Below are positions 1-11,248 of a DNA stretch of 64,000 nt, piece by piece. How positions within the stretch are numbered: the first letter of the stretch is position 1; each line of letters starts with the position of its first letter. This stretch comes from Ignelater luminosus (taxonomy: Eukaryota; Arthropoda; Insecta; Coleoptera; Elateridae), in contig VTPC01001063.1 of NCBI GenBank assembly GCA_011009095.1, positions 62,001 through 126,000 on the forward strand, written 5' to 3'. Both the position numbers and the translations under genes were made by a program. A model generated the notes under the pieces. That model made no database searches. It was not told where the DNA came from and worked only from the letters and a program-made list of their open reading frames with translations.

Positions 1-389
1 TCTCGAGTCTTCGAAGAAAATTATTTTCTAAAAACTGTTAACAGAAATTTTGTTCAAGGAAATATTGTTGCTGTAGGTCCGTTTAAGAAGAATTTAGACA
101 AAAGCAAAATTCTTCTAGGAAGATTTATAATGTGTTATCTACACTGAGAATTAGACACTGAACAAAATTATTACACCTTCTACGAAAATTATTTATAATG
201 TACAAAAGTGTTTAAGATATTTCTAAAGAAGTACGTTTAAAAGAAAATAATTGACAAACGGAAAAACCTTTTTTCTATGAAAATTTTAAGGTGCAAAACA
301 TTCGAGCATGTCCAACGAACTAACAGGTATAAGTGGGACCCTTTTACCTCGAATATTTATTTCCGAAAAGTCAATGTTTTGCGTATTTC
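1..389. other. AT-rich leader, no recognised feature
   Basis: I see no gene or repeat terminus here. The minus-strand reading frame of the neighbouring LINE fragment stays open down to about 286, but its residues past about 395 no longer resemble a reverse transcriptase. Confidence 0.4.
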
Positions 390-1125
390 TAGTTTTTAGA
401 AAGTGTCGCCACACTATATTAACTGTTTCAAACGCTCTTTTGATATCAATGAAGGTAGCTACAATTACATTATTAGAAGCTAATTTAATTTTCCAATTAG
501 TTAACACCTGCTGTAGAGCTGTTTCACACGAAAAAATTTTCCTAAATCCTGATTGTGCATAATAAATTAGGTGACCTTTTTCAAAAAAAAACTTTTGGTA
601 TAGGTACGACAGTATTAACTTTAAGATTATTAGGAAACACCCCATATCTAAGAGAAGAATTAATCGCGTGTAGCAGCGGATATCCAATAAGTCCGAATAG
701 CTCCCTCAGTAACATTACCTCTACATCCTCTGGGCTAGTTTTAATTTTTTCCTTGTAAATTATATTTTTCAAATCAACAATATTAATTTCATTAAATTCT
801 ATAAAAGTATTTAATTCATTTGCATTTCTCAAATTTGTCAGGATGCCGGTTGCAGCTGCTATATCACTATGTTTAGTTTCAAAATTCTTAACTCTATCAT
901 TTAATACTTTCGAGTGTATTTTTCGGCTTTCCAATAATTGATTTTAGTGTTTCCCACATCTTTCTAGGATTACTTTTATTTTTATCAATTTTATCATTAA
1001 AATAACGTTTTTTTTTGTTTTCGAATTTCGTTTTTTTTATATTCTAACCAGTAGTTGTGATTATTTGTATTTCTAAAGTTTTTGTAAGCCAAGTTTCTCC
1101 TTTTCTGTAAGTTTCTAATCTTATA
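390..1125 (-). pseudogene. LINE reverse-transcriptase fragment
   Basis: This is a relic of a non-LTR retrotransposon ORF2, covering the region before the reverse transcriptase (RT) and its first RT motifs. Reading the minus strand from about 1,120 downwards I see a linker with YKNFRNTNNHNYW, then NPRKMWETLKSIIGKP (about 915-975). Next come GVFPNNLKVNTVVPIPKV (about 590-650), QSGFRKIFSCETALQQVL (about 490-560) and RT motif A as FIDIKRAFETV (about 425-465, catalytic Asp present). The copy is broken: frames change near 935 and in the A-run near 590. Between PIPKV and QSGFRK the usual 35-40 residue block with the R-P-I-N motif is missing, so there is an internal deletion. The endonuclease and the catalytic YADD box are absent. 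The clade is not resolved. Confidence 0.8.
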
Positions 1126-1233
1126 ATTAAATCAGCCTTTGACATTAGTCAAATCCAAATATAAGCCGAAAAGTCTACGACAGGTGTTTTGTTTCAAATG
1201 AAAATACTTACCTCTCATATCTGTGTAACAAAT

Positions 1234-1330
1234 ACAGGGTGTCAAACAACAGATATATCCCATAATTTTGTCTGACGGATGCATTGTATCTGTATCTGCT
1301 AATAAATGCACGTTTTTTAGTTTGAGTTGC
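1234..1330 (+). repeat. ACAGGGTG-type transposon terminus
   Basis: ACAGGGTGTC at 1234-1243 is preceded by AAAT and reads into AT-rich sequence to the right. The same ACAGGGTG end occurs on the fold-back element at 32,025-33,870 and at 8,959, 42,639 and 42,668. I take it as one end of a non-autonomous DNA element. The partner end was not found. Confidence 0.4.
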
Positions 1331-1339
1331 ATATTTTAG

Positions 1340-4130
1340 GCCAAATGTATGTAGCCTTAAGTTACTACTCACCGTTGCATTTTTAAAAAACTGATGTATT
1401 AATCACAGTATGCTTTTTCCATGCATGCATGTATAACTATTTATAATAAGTATCGCTTAAAACAAGTTTTAAATCGTATCATCTAAAAAAAGAAACCTAA
1501 TGCAAACTAAATACGCTAGAAATTCTGCAAAGGGCACAATTTGAATTATTTGCACGCCTTGTCCATGTACAATATCTGATTGTGGGCGTGACTGGATTTA
1601 AGCAACTATTTTTAGCAAAATTTAAAAATAACTGTTTATCATTCGCTTTTTACGCAAACAGAATCCTACAAAAATTTTCCTTCCTAAAAAACATGTTTAT
1701 TTGCTTAACGAAGTACGTACACGAATGTTATAACAATTGGTTTCGATTATGCAGAATCCAGTAGATACACGTGATATCCATTCACGTTAATGGATACGCC
1801 TGTTGAGAACATTATACATAATAATGAAGCTCGAAGGGTAACGACATTCAGATTTCTGACTAAAACAAAGAATTATATTGTTTTAGGGTTATTATTTCTG
1901 TTATAATAGTTAATTCATATATCACCTTCTTTGTTGAAAATGTCTCTCAAAATGTAGTGTGTACGAGTGTGTGTGAGCGTGTGGGTAGATACCCTTTTCT
2001 TATAGCTCATAAAAGTGTAATTATATGAGGGTACAAAATACCAACTTGATTGATTACGATGGGGTAAGCCCTTGCTATTTCGGTTATCAAACTCTCGAGC
2101 TTATCGTTCAAGGCGAAAGTTTTTATTAGTTTCCGGTAATAAAATATTTCGATTAAACAATCTTTATTTTTGCCGTTAAAACGAGAATCTAAAGCGGTTC
2201 GTAATTTTACAGCGTTTGCAAATTCGTTACGAAAAGTAAGTACCCTTTAATTACGGCATGGAAATTATACAAACACTCTGTGTGTGTTATCGCAATATAG
2301 TATATCACAGTTTACCTTTCCTAAAATATATTTTATCTATCTTCCTACATATTATAAGGTAAAGTACACATGACCATTTTCCCTACTTTGAAGGGTTCTC
2401 GGTGTTAAAAAATTTACAGTGATTGTACTGGAAGGAAGTAGGGTAATGATTCTGTGAAAATTATTTTTATAGTCCGTTCTGAAATAAAAAACTTTTAATA
2501 AGAACTTATGTACTTTCGAGGTGCTAATCTATCGATTTTAACGCTACTGCGAAGTTGGAAACAGAAAAAAGAATAACTGTCTTCTTCTTTCTTGAAGTTT
2601 TAATAATGAAGTTTTATATTTTTGAGCAAACAATTAAATTACATTAAAAGTGGCTAAATATTAACATTTAATTTTAATTTCTTTTTAAACTCATTGCATA
2701 AGAAAGGACACAATATAAAAGCTGGCCATTTTAAGTTAGATACTAAAAATATCTTGGTTGCCTTTAACTTCAGAATACAAATTCTTCAGATAAAAAACGT
2801 AGCTTGTGGGAGCAACCGTCTTTTGTCATGGAAAACTTTTTGATTCAAAATCTACTGTGAAAAATAGGACCAGAAATTTCCAAAGTTTCAAACAGGTCTA
2901 ACCTTCTAGTTTTCAGAGGTAGAAGAATTCTGAATAAAAATTCCTTGCAACGTAGAATAGGATAGAAGTACTAAAGTATTTTTCGAATGCTCGCTCCACG
3001 CAAAGTCTTCTTTTAGGATAATTTCAAACCGTTTTTAAAAACGTCTATTGTTTAAGGTTTCTAATTGTTTAGATCTTTTGTAAAAATATCTTTGATGCAC
3101 CGTTACAAAAGTTCTTGTTTTGATATCTTTAGAATGCGTCCTGATTAGATAAAGAACTTTACGTACCGAATTATTACCTACTTTTGATTATTATTGGAAG
3201 GGTTGTATCGGGTTGTATTGAGTACTTTGTTTCAAGTGAATCTTAACATGTTTTTTGTACATATGGCATTTATTTGTTAAAAATCATGGTGATCTTGTGG
3301 ATAATTACTATAGTTTCAAATTGAGACTAATTAATTAAATTTACATCTAAGGACGTGTTTTTACCATGACTGTTGTCTTTTCTGTGGTTGGATTCGGATA
3401 AATGAAAAAGTAAAACCGATTTTAAATGTATTTTAAACTATTATTTTCAGTAAACTAAAAAAGTTCTTAGATGTCCGGGAAAACTGAGTCGTGTGCTATC
3501 GACTTTGGAAAACAAACGTCCAAAGAGCCAAAAATGACTTTTTTGGCCGTTTTCGTTTTTTAAGTTTCTAAAACGACCTGGATCATTTTGATGGTTGTTT
3601 GATACTGTACAAACTCACTGAGGTTCAATAAGGACTATGCACTGTTATCGCCATCTTTGGCATATAGAAGAGGGAGAAAACAGGTCAGGTAGGCTGATCA
3701 AAATCAAGAAGTTCGAGCAGGGACGTTGTATTTTGTTACTGGCCTCCATTAATATGGTCATAGTTAAGTTTGGTTTACTAACAAAATAATTGTTTCCGCG
3801 AGTAGAGCGGAGTTAGAGAGGTTTTAAATATGAACAAAAGAAAATCAGAAGAGGTATGGAAATAAGATTTGAAAGATGTACTCAGGATGCTGTCACTTGA
3901 AAATAAAAGATGGTTGTTATTCAAATTCAGCTCAAAATGCACCAAAATCTTGAAAAGTTTTCAAATGACTAGATAATGTTTCTTATTAACTCAGTGCAAA
4001 ACTCATTCGATTTGCTTTTCTGTTCCTTCCTCCTTCCCACTCTTTCAATACTAAAATTAGATGTTTCATACTCTATCTCCGGAAAGGAAAATCGCTTCGT
4101 CATGGGATTTTATATATTATAATGTACAAT
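1340..4130. other. AT-rich non-coding stretch
   Basis: Nothing recognised. There is no open frame with protein-like composition beyond about 60 codons and no clear repeat structure. Confidence 0.5.
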
Positions 4131-4216
4131 TCAACCTGTTACACATGAGTAGGTGTCGCTGACGTCGACGACATCATTCACCAGGCGGGGTAGCTCAAAA
4201 AACGGTGTCCTCACAA

Positions 4217-4271
4217 GATTAACTCTTTCCTTGCCGGTATGCGTGCCGGAGTACGTGGAGTTTCGATGATT
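4217..4271. repeat. Dispersed repeat copy A (pairs with 37,949)
   Basis: The block starts GATTAACTCTT, continues through GCCGGTA and ends GAGTTTCGA. A diverged copy in the same orientation lies at 37,949-38,002. The surrounding 4.14-4.50 kb is less AT-rich than its flanks, which fits an inserted element remnant. The family is unknown. Confidence 0.4.
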
Positions 4272-5652
4272 CCTTATTCCGCATGGTATCTGATCGGTTC
4301 AAGTTCGCGTCAGTGTTCGAAGTCACCTGACAACGATTCCCTTACTCGCTATATCCTGGCCATCCTACGTTCGGTGATCTTGGCCCAGACTGGTAATTCA
4401 ATATCATTCTATGTTTTTGGGTGCGTAGGCTCCCGGGCCCAGCAGTTCCTGCAACCTTGAAAGTCATTTGTATGTCGCAGCATCAAAAATAATTTAATTT
4501 CGCAAGTTCAAGTTTCTCTTTTCCGCGAGTTTTATCTTCTTCTCTGGACTTCACCATCATATAATCTCCATCATCTCAACACCAATGCGTCACCACCTCC
4601 ATTGCCAGCTATCCATTTGCCGTCAGGCACCATCTTTTGCAGACAACCAACATCACCAATTTCAATTCAGTTCGTGCTTCTTTCACCAGTAACTCTGCCA
4701 CGTGGCATTCCCATTATCTATCGTCAAGATACTGACAACTTCACCATCCATATATCCCCACGGTCTGCGGCCACGTGAAAGTGAACATGAAAATGGTATT
4801 TACGTCGCAAATCCAACAATTCAGCTTTGGCCAAAAAGATCCCAGAAAAGGATCTAGAACGGTCACCCGCCTTTAGCGAAAAATAATTGTCGCATCGTCG
4901 TCATATCATAATAATCCTTTTATTCTAGGTTAGGTGGCATCTTTTAACTGTTTTATTTTTTTTTATCAGTAAAAAGACTTACAAGAATTTCTTCTATTAA
5001 TTTTGGGATTTATTTGATTGTCCTTTGTTTTTGGCCCTTTGATTTTTATTTTTATTACCATTGTTTTCCTATTTGTTATTATTATCTTTTGTTATTTGTA
5101 GAATCTCTTTCGGTTTGTTTATTGAAAATAAAAAACAAGTGAATTCTAAGCTCCTGCTGTAGCTGGTAGTTATTTCTTCTAAAGGCTGCTTCTTTTTATA
5201 AAGGCTGTTTGCTGCTGCTGGTTTGACTGAGTAAATTTTGGTCACTGATCCGTTTGGTAATCCGGAGCAACCTTTAATTGACCTGGCATCTAAGTGCGTT
5301 GTGAGTAAGATATACTCTTCACTGGGACAATTCCATGATTGGAAACAATACATTGTTATAAGTATAATACATTTAACTACGCAAGGCCTTTATTATACCA
5401 ATTGTTTTAGTTTTACAAAAGCTTTTATAACACAAAAACCATAAGAATAACATTTTCAAGGCGTCAGAAAATTTTGTTTAAACAGTGTGTAGTCAAAGTT
5501 ATAATGAAATCTCTGTTTCATGCATTGAAGAATAGAAAAATGTACATTTTTGGTCTAACCATCTATTTGAAAGATAGTGAATGCAGAATGATATCCTGAA
5601 AAATCTCAAAAATAATGTTTTTGCGAGTAAAACTTAGTTTATTCTTGCATTT
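4272..5652. other. Possible decayed interior of an LTR retrotransposon
   Basis: This lies on the interior side of the primer-binding site at 5,653-5,671. The minus strand is open for 94 codons at 5,069-5,353, but I recognise no gag or pol motif. The assignment rests only on position. Confidence 0.2.
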
Positions 5653-5671
5653 GGTCCCACGTTGGGCGCCA
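5653..5671 (-). other. Retrotransposon primer-binding site
   Basis: On the minus strand this reads TGGCGCCCAACGTGGGACC. A TGGCGCC start is the usual form of a tRNA-primer site just inside a 5' LTR. Its placement directly next to the putative LTR supports the reading. I do not name the primer tRNA. Confidence 0.55.
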
Positions 5672-5930
5672 ATTAGATGTGATGACTGACAAGAAATGTC
5701 AAGAATTCTATCAACATGCTTTATTTTACTCTGAGATCTTTAAAACATAGAATGTTTATGAATTTTTGATATTTCACGCTGTCATTAGCACAATATGTCC
5801 TGACCTGTATCAAATGTAGATCTTGTGTTTAAAGAGATACTTTTAAAATGCTGCTTCACTCCATTGTGAACTACTATACACACCTAGGCTCCCTACTGAA
5901 ATTAGCAAACTTTATATTTTATCACGTAGA
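5672..5930 (-). repeat. Putative 5' LTR (minus orientation)
   Basis: This segment abuts the primer-binding site. On the minus strand an AATAAA signal (5,720-5,725) sits about 50 nt before the LTR end, the normal place for an LTR polyadenylation signal. The outer boundary is a guess, because no second LTR or target duplication was found. Confidence 0.35.
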
Positions 5931-6351
5931 TCTTTGTTTTATTTCAATGGATGTAAATATTCTGAGTTCAACAGATTAAATATTATAAATTATTTCCGAT
6001 TTAATGTTTTAAAGCTATTTGTTTGTAGCTTTAGTTTTAGCCCAATAAATAAAATTGAAATGAAGCTAGTCTTTATCTTACTTCGAAAAACTGCATTTGA
6101 AGTTCTTTGCTTTAGGTTGCGGTCCGGAGTGACCGTACAAAGTAGAAAAGAACCTTTTTATCTGTTTGGTTTAGTAAAATACATCAAATTATTTGATATT
6201 ACTGATTTTTTAACTGAAAGGATTTACATTGCGGTTATCATAAGTGTTTTGTCCAGTATTTATGTCGTAGGCGAATTGACAAATCCGGCTTATTGCAAAG
6301 AGCGTCGTTATTTTAAAATGCACCCGGCTAAGTGAAAAATTATCGACAACT

Positions 6352-6408
6352 TTTTAATTAGTTTGAAACTTTTTAGGTTTATTGTAATGAGCTGATACAC
6401 CTTTAGGC
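6352..6408 (+). repeat. Left terminal inverted repeat of the integrase element
   Basis: The segment ends in ATACACCTTTAGGC, and the right repeat reads the same on the minus strand. Similarity covers about 57 bp with scattered mismatches, including the shared TTTTTAGG and TTAATGAG-like blocks. Confidence 0.6.
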
Positions 6409-6798
6409 TAGTTGGAAAATGCGCTTGGTCTTATTTAGACTTATTGCAATAAGGCTTACTATTTGCCGCCGTATTGAAAACAGCGGCGTTGCAGTCACAA
6501 AAATGTGTCGAATCGTGCTCGTTACGGTACAATAGCAGGCGAAGAGTCTCGCTTCTCCTTTTGCGCAGTAGCAGTTGAATTGTCTTAACGATCGTGCGTT
6601 TTCGTTTTATGCAGCGTTGTGCTTACTGGCATCGAGTGTTTTTATTCAAATATCCTAGTGACGTTGTGTATTACTATTTCATCTTGTTGTGTGCCATCAT
6701 TAAGTTCGAACAACTTCTAAAATCGTGTACGACAGTTTGGAGGAGTATGTGGTGGACAATACTCAAGACAGCAATAGTGGCAGAAGTGATCCCAAAAC

Positions 6799-8060
6799 AT
6801 GAAGGAAAACTTTAATGAGAAAATGGAAAATAGTAACAAGAGTGATGATGTGATTAAAAAGCCATAGACTAATGCAACCGTAGAAGAAGCAGCCATTCGT
6901 GAAATTCTAAATTCAAATAATCCTGAAAGAAGAAGACTAGTAGGCAATATAAATTAACTAGAAAATATGACACAATGGAGATAGATGAAAAAAGAATCTT
7001 AATTACTGAGGATCCTGTTTTAGTAATAATTCCTGCTGAAGAATACTTTGACACGCTTATTCAACTAACGTTACCAAGAAACTTTCAACTATGTGGCCTG
7101 ATTGTAAAATAGTGCATGGAAGACCACGGCATCCACAATCACAGGGAAGCGTGAAGCGCTGCAATCAGGATATTGAAAACACGTTACGTGCTTGGATCGA
7201 CGACAGTGGAAGTATAGGTTGGGTAACAGGCTGCCGTTTTGTTCAGTGGCGAAAGAACTCGTCAAAACACGGTGTTATTGAACGAACCAAAGTTAGGTTT
7301 AGGTTAAACGAATATTCCACCAACAATATTAGAAAATATTGACAGTGAAGAAGATTTGGAGCGGTTTAAAGATGGTTACAAGGAAAGACAAATGGCAAGT
7401 AAAGGAGGAGAAAATCAAGACGCTAACTTGGAACAAGAAATGTGTTCTATTTTTTCACGCAATTTAAATGAAACACTTTTGTAGCGTGCTCTTCATGTTT
7501 TATGAAGACTCACATAACTTGTTGCCAAAGCATTGCCTCAACCTCTAAGGAGAACAATGTTGTTGATCACTGTGATACTTGCAGCAGACAAGACAAAATA
7601 GTAACGAAACGTCAAGAAGCAAAGGCCAGAAGAGAGCAGCGGAAAAAATGATTGAGACTAGTGGAAAAAAACTGAAATCGGTTGCAGTTGAAAATTTTGT
7701 TATGTTAAATGTCCCGGAAGTAGATCGTGCCTTTTAGACTGTCCAAATTAATTGGGAAAATACTTAAGGCGAAAAGCAATGTTTACCAAACAGGAACAAA
7801 AAGTGCCATTATTATAACATGGTTGGCAAGATGTGACTTTCAGATTTTTGGTGCATAAGTCCTTCAAGACATCCCAGGAAAATATATATCTATTCGTGAA
7901 GCTGTAACCAATGAATCAAAGTTGGGGGGACAGGAGTATAGCAGCTGCAAATGCTCAGTGTCAAACAAAAAAGTGCGTAAGTGTGTAAGAAGGCAAATTA
8001 AATGTGTTAATCGAAATGTCATAACAGTTCACCATGTGGAAATAAAAGAACTTAAAATGT
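6799..8060 (+). pseudogene. KRBA2-like integrase pseudogene
   Basis: The relic starts at ATG 6,799 (KENFNEKMENSNKSDD), followed by a block ending AEEYFDTL that fits the N-terminal region of these integrases. It then jumps to the C-terminal part of the integrase core at 7,091-7,200 (WPDCKIVHGRPRHPQSQGSV, then NQDIENTLRAW). The zinc-binding HHCC domain and the two catalytic Asp residues that should lie between are deleted. The catalytic Glu after GSV reads Lys (SVKRCNQD in place of SVER-NQD). A tail with AKARREQ and VPEVDRA (7,620-7,735) and a decayed Cys-rich end (CKCSVSNKK, about 7,945-8,060) matches the family order. Several stops and frameshifts are present. The copy is certainly inactive. 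Confidence 0.75.
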
Positions 8061-8336
8061 ATGATATGAAAAAAAGTCCGATTTAGTCTAAAAGTTTGCC
8101 TTTTTAACAATAATTTGTTGATTAGAATTAGAATAAATACATGACAGTTATTTAAAACTCTAATAATTAAAATTTTTCAAACAATGATGATTGTTGTGCA
8201 ATTTTTAAGTTACCTCTTTTTAACCTAAGTAACTCACAACCAATTCATATGTTTAGTAAAGGAAGAACTCAAGTAACAATCTCTTTATCTGTCATTTTTA
8301 ATAAGCTTTTACTGTTTTGTTTGAGCAAATGATTGC

Positions 8337-8392
8337 GCCTAAAGGTGTATGGACTCATTAAAATAAGCCTAAAAATATCAGGTTAATTAGAA
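8337..8392 (-). repeat. Right terminal inverted repeat of the integrase element
   Basis: It starts GCCTAAAGGTGTAT, the reverse complement of the inner part of the left repeat. The similarity runs outward to TTAATTAG. Confidence 0.6.
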
Positions 8393-8702
8393 AATTGTGG
8401 AATAAGTTTAAATAAACTTAGACTGAGTACGTTTATCAAACCGAGTTTTACAGTTATGTTAATTTGTCTTAGCATATGAATCTTGATTAATATATCCTGC
8501 ATCGTACCAGCAAAAAATTGGACGTTAAAAGAAGCATCATTTTCTTTACTACAAAATGCAATTTAAAAAAAAAAAATAATATGACATTATATATCTGAGA
8601 ACCAGTTTTCGACAAAAACGTAAAAAGAAACCCAGGTCCGTATTGAAAAAAATTGACCTGATGATGATATCTGAAATACAAAACGTCGTATTTAAAAAAT
8701 GA

Positions 8703-8967
8703 TTACACAGTTTTAAAGAACATAAAAAAGTGCTCTAATAATGTGCTATTAGTTTTTAAATAAATTTGAAAACAAAGCCGTAAGAAATTAAAAACGAAAA
8801 TTATTATTTCGATTTTTCCGGATATCTCCGTAAGTTTCAAAATTTTTAAACTTTTTAAACATGTTGTTAGGCACATAAATGCGCCACTTTGCAATAATTT
8901 AAACAAATTCGTATCTCTCACGGTTTTTGAGATCCCCATACAACTACTCGAATTTGTAACACCCTGT
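8703..8967 (-). repeat. ACAGGGTG-type transposon terminus
   Basis: On the minus strand it starts ACAGGGTGTTACAAATTC at 8,967 and is followed by TATGGGGATCTC, then AAAACC. The fold-back element at 32,025 has ACAGGGTG followed, about 20 bases on, by the same TATGGGGATCTC block. This is therefore probably an end of a related family. The other end was not found. A 90-codon open frame in it (8,703-8,975) has no recognisable content. Confidence 0.5.
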
Positions 8968-11248
8968 ATAGCCACACCCTGATAATCTGTTGGTTTGTTG
9001 TTATTTATTTTATTCCGTTTTATTTATGATACTACAAGTAACAAGATCCGAAATAAAATTTAAAGTAGAGAGTTATTATTATTATTATTATTATTATGTA
9101 AGACGCGCTTAGAATCAATAAAAATCTAAGATTCCGGAAAAAGTTTAACTAAGTTTTGGTTACGGCTTTGCAGAGATTTAGTTATACATAGGAAATAGAA
9201 TATTATACAAAGATACGGGCACCCTTTATTCTGCCTTGCAAACTTTCAAGTTTTATAAATTTTTATTATAATTCAATGGATTATATTAAAATTCAGCCAC
9301 CTCTGTATGTGAAAAAGTTAATAAAAAATCTAAAATAAACACAAAAGCCAAGTATATTAACATAATATTTTCTCATGGAGACTTGAAAATTGCGAATTTT
9401 ATATGAAAAAGTTTTACAAACTTTATATTACCTTTTGTTTTGCTTCATGTGTATACATTATTTTACAAAATTGAAAACATATAATTTTCAATGCTTTTGA
9501 AATGTGTGTTTTCAAACACACACCTATTAAAGTTTTTGGAATACAAAATAAATCATGCATGAGAATTCTACTGTCGCAGTCAGATTAAGCTTCGGTGACC
9601 ACAAATACGGAAATTGCACGTTTGCAAGAGTATTGGACTGTAGTTAAATCCACTTTGTGTTTTCAAACCACCTCAATGTGTTAGTAGCTAGTTACATGCA
9701 AATTTTCGCTGATGACAAGGTAAGCTCAGGGATAAACAGTAAAATAGCAATTTTACTGCATTTTGTGTTTTACATGTCTGTGTGCAAATAAGCTTTTTAT
9801 AAAGTATTGTCTGCTGCGAAAGATGGAAAATCTACAGTAATATTTTATAAATTTAAAATTTTAAAATAAACATACAAAATTTGTTTAAGTAGAAAAATAG
9901 TATTCTTAAACTTTGTTTCTTTTTAGTTTGTACATGTCTAACACTATTAAGTGGTATTATACTGCTATGAGCAGTCTTTGGTAGGTTATAAGATATACTT
10001 ACAACAAATAGCCGTTTTTTCTTAAAAAAAAAAACTAAATGAAATTTTATTTTAAAACCAAAACTGGGATCAAAATAAGCTTCTTTGAAAGAAAACAAAC
10101 CTAGTATTCTTGAAACCATTACAAAGTAGAATACAATATGTTTACGTCATTATGTCGACATTGCACGTTTAGGTTTCCTACCTTTGACATTTCTTTTTTA
10201 CTTTCAAATTTGCTACCTTTTTAAAGTATAATTACTAGTAACTGCGTAGAATTTTTGAGTTTTGACGATGTACGGACTCTAGGGATTTAAGACGGCTTTG
10301 GTCAATTTGCCAAAATTCCCAAACTTTAAATATATTTAAAACCCCCGGAAAAAGTTTTTTTTAGATACATTCGTTACATGTAAATACATCTTTTGATATT
10401 TCTAAGATTATATAAAGTTCAAGTCAACCGTTTTTCTAAATGATAAAATAAATAACAATTGTATATATAGTTACCATTGCTACAGCAATAAAAATTCAAA
10501 AGGCATGAATTATAAATCTACCATTCGAGGATTGCATTCTATCTGCATTTACTTAGCTACAACTAATCCTAACGCTCCCCATTCTTGCAGTTTCTTCGTA
10601 TGAATTAAATGCATATTCTCCGACTCATAAGTGTGTTTATATTGGACAAATAGTCTGGTTATTAAATATGTAAAAGGTTGTGTTTTATTTTGTAAATTAC
10701 GTTGCCACGAAAGAGAGTCTAAAGAAATAAATTTATTACAGTTTAAAATAGTGCGCATAACTCTAAAAATTGTAATCTCGAATATCTTTTTTGCTACAAG
10801 AAATTGGAATTAAATTTAAAAAAAAAACGTTATAAATTTATTTTTATTTAAACAATTGAATTAATTACTTAAAAATTGTGCTCTGAATATCGCGGTTAAC
10901 TTCAAGTAGTTATAGGAATCACAGCAACACACAACAATATGCTTTCGTCCATATCTATTGGACAGTCATACAATCATTCTGCTTTGGATATGACTATTAT
11001 GAATTCCTAATTATTTATTTAATAATTTAATACAAGAAAGTTAGTTTTAGTCTTTATCCTGCTTTTTCTCTCGTGCACAATACACAATACATTGCCATAG
11101 TTTAAACTCCATAAGAGGTGAAGATATTAAAACGGACAGTCGAGCTTGAATTCTTCGCGCCCTAAAAACCATCTATGTTTAGAAAATATTGATAGGGATC
11201 ATAAGAATCGCATGATACCTATCGGTCTTATCGGTAAGAGCACCGTTA
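8968..11248. other. AT-rich non-coding stretch with one TTA microsatellite
   Basis: Only a short TTA repeat at 9,073-9,097 stands out. Open frames at 9,853-10,119 and 10,549-10,758 look like chance. Confidence 0.5.
9073..9097. repeat. (TTA)n microsatellite
   Basis: About eight uninterrupted TTA units. Confidence 0.9.

Larger units (their letters stand above)
6329..8432 (+). mobile_element. KRBA2/Ginger-like integrase DNA transposon, decayed
   Basis: This is a cut-and-paste element of about 2.1 kb that encodes a retrovirus-like integrase (the KRBA2/SCAND3-related family in animals). It is bounded by matching inverted ends at 6,352-6,408 and 8,337-8,392; the outermost similarity begins near CTAAGT at about 6,329 and 8,432. 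The coding relic lies between the ends on the plus strand. I have not fixed a target-site duplication, so the outer limits are approximate. Confidence 0.6.

Noticed and set aside
5934..6335. 133-codon open frame on the plus strand
   Set aside because: It is rich in Phe, Ile, Tyr and Lys as expected for AT-rich chance sequence, has no motif, and ends at the border of the integrase element. Not called as a gene.
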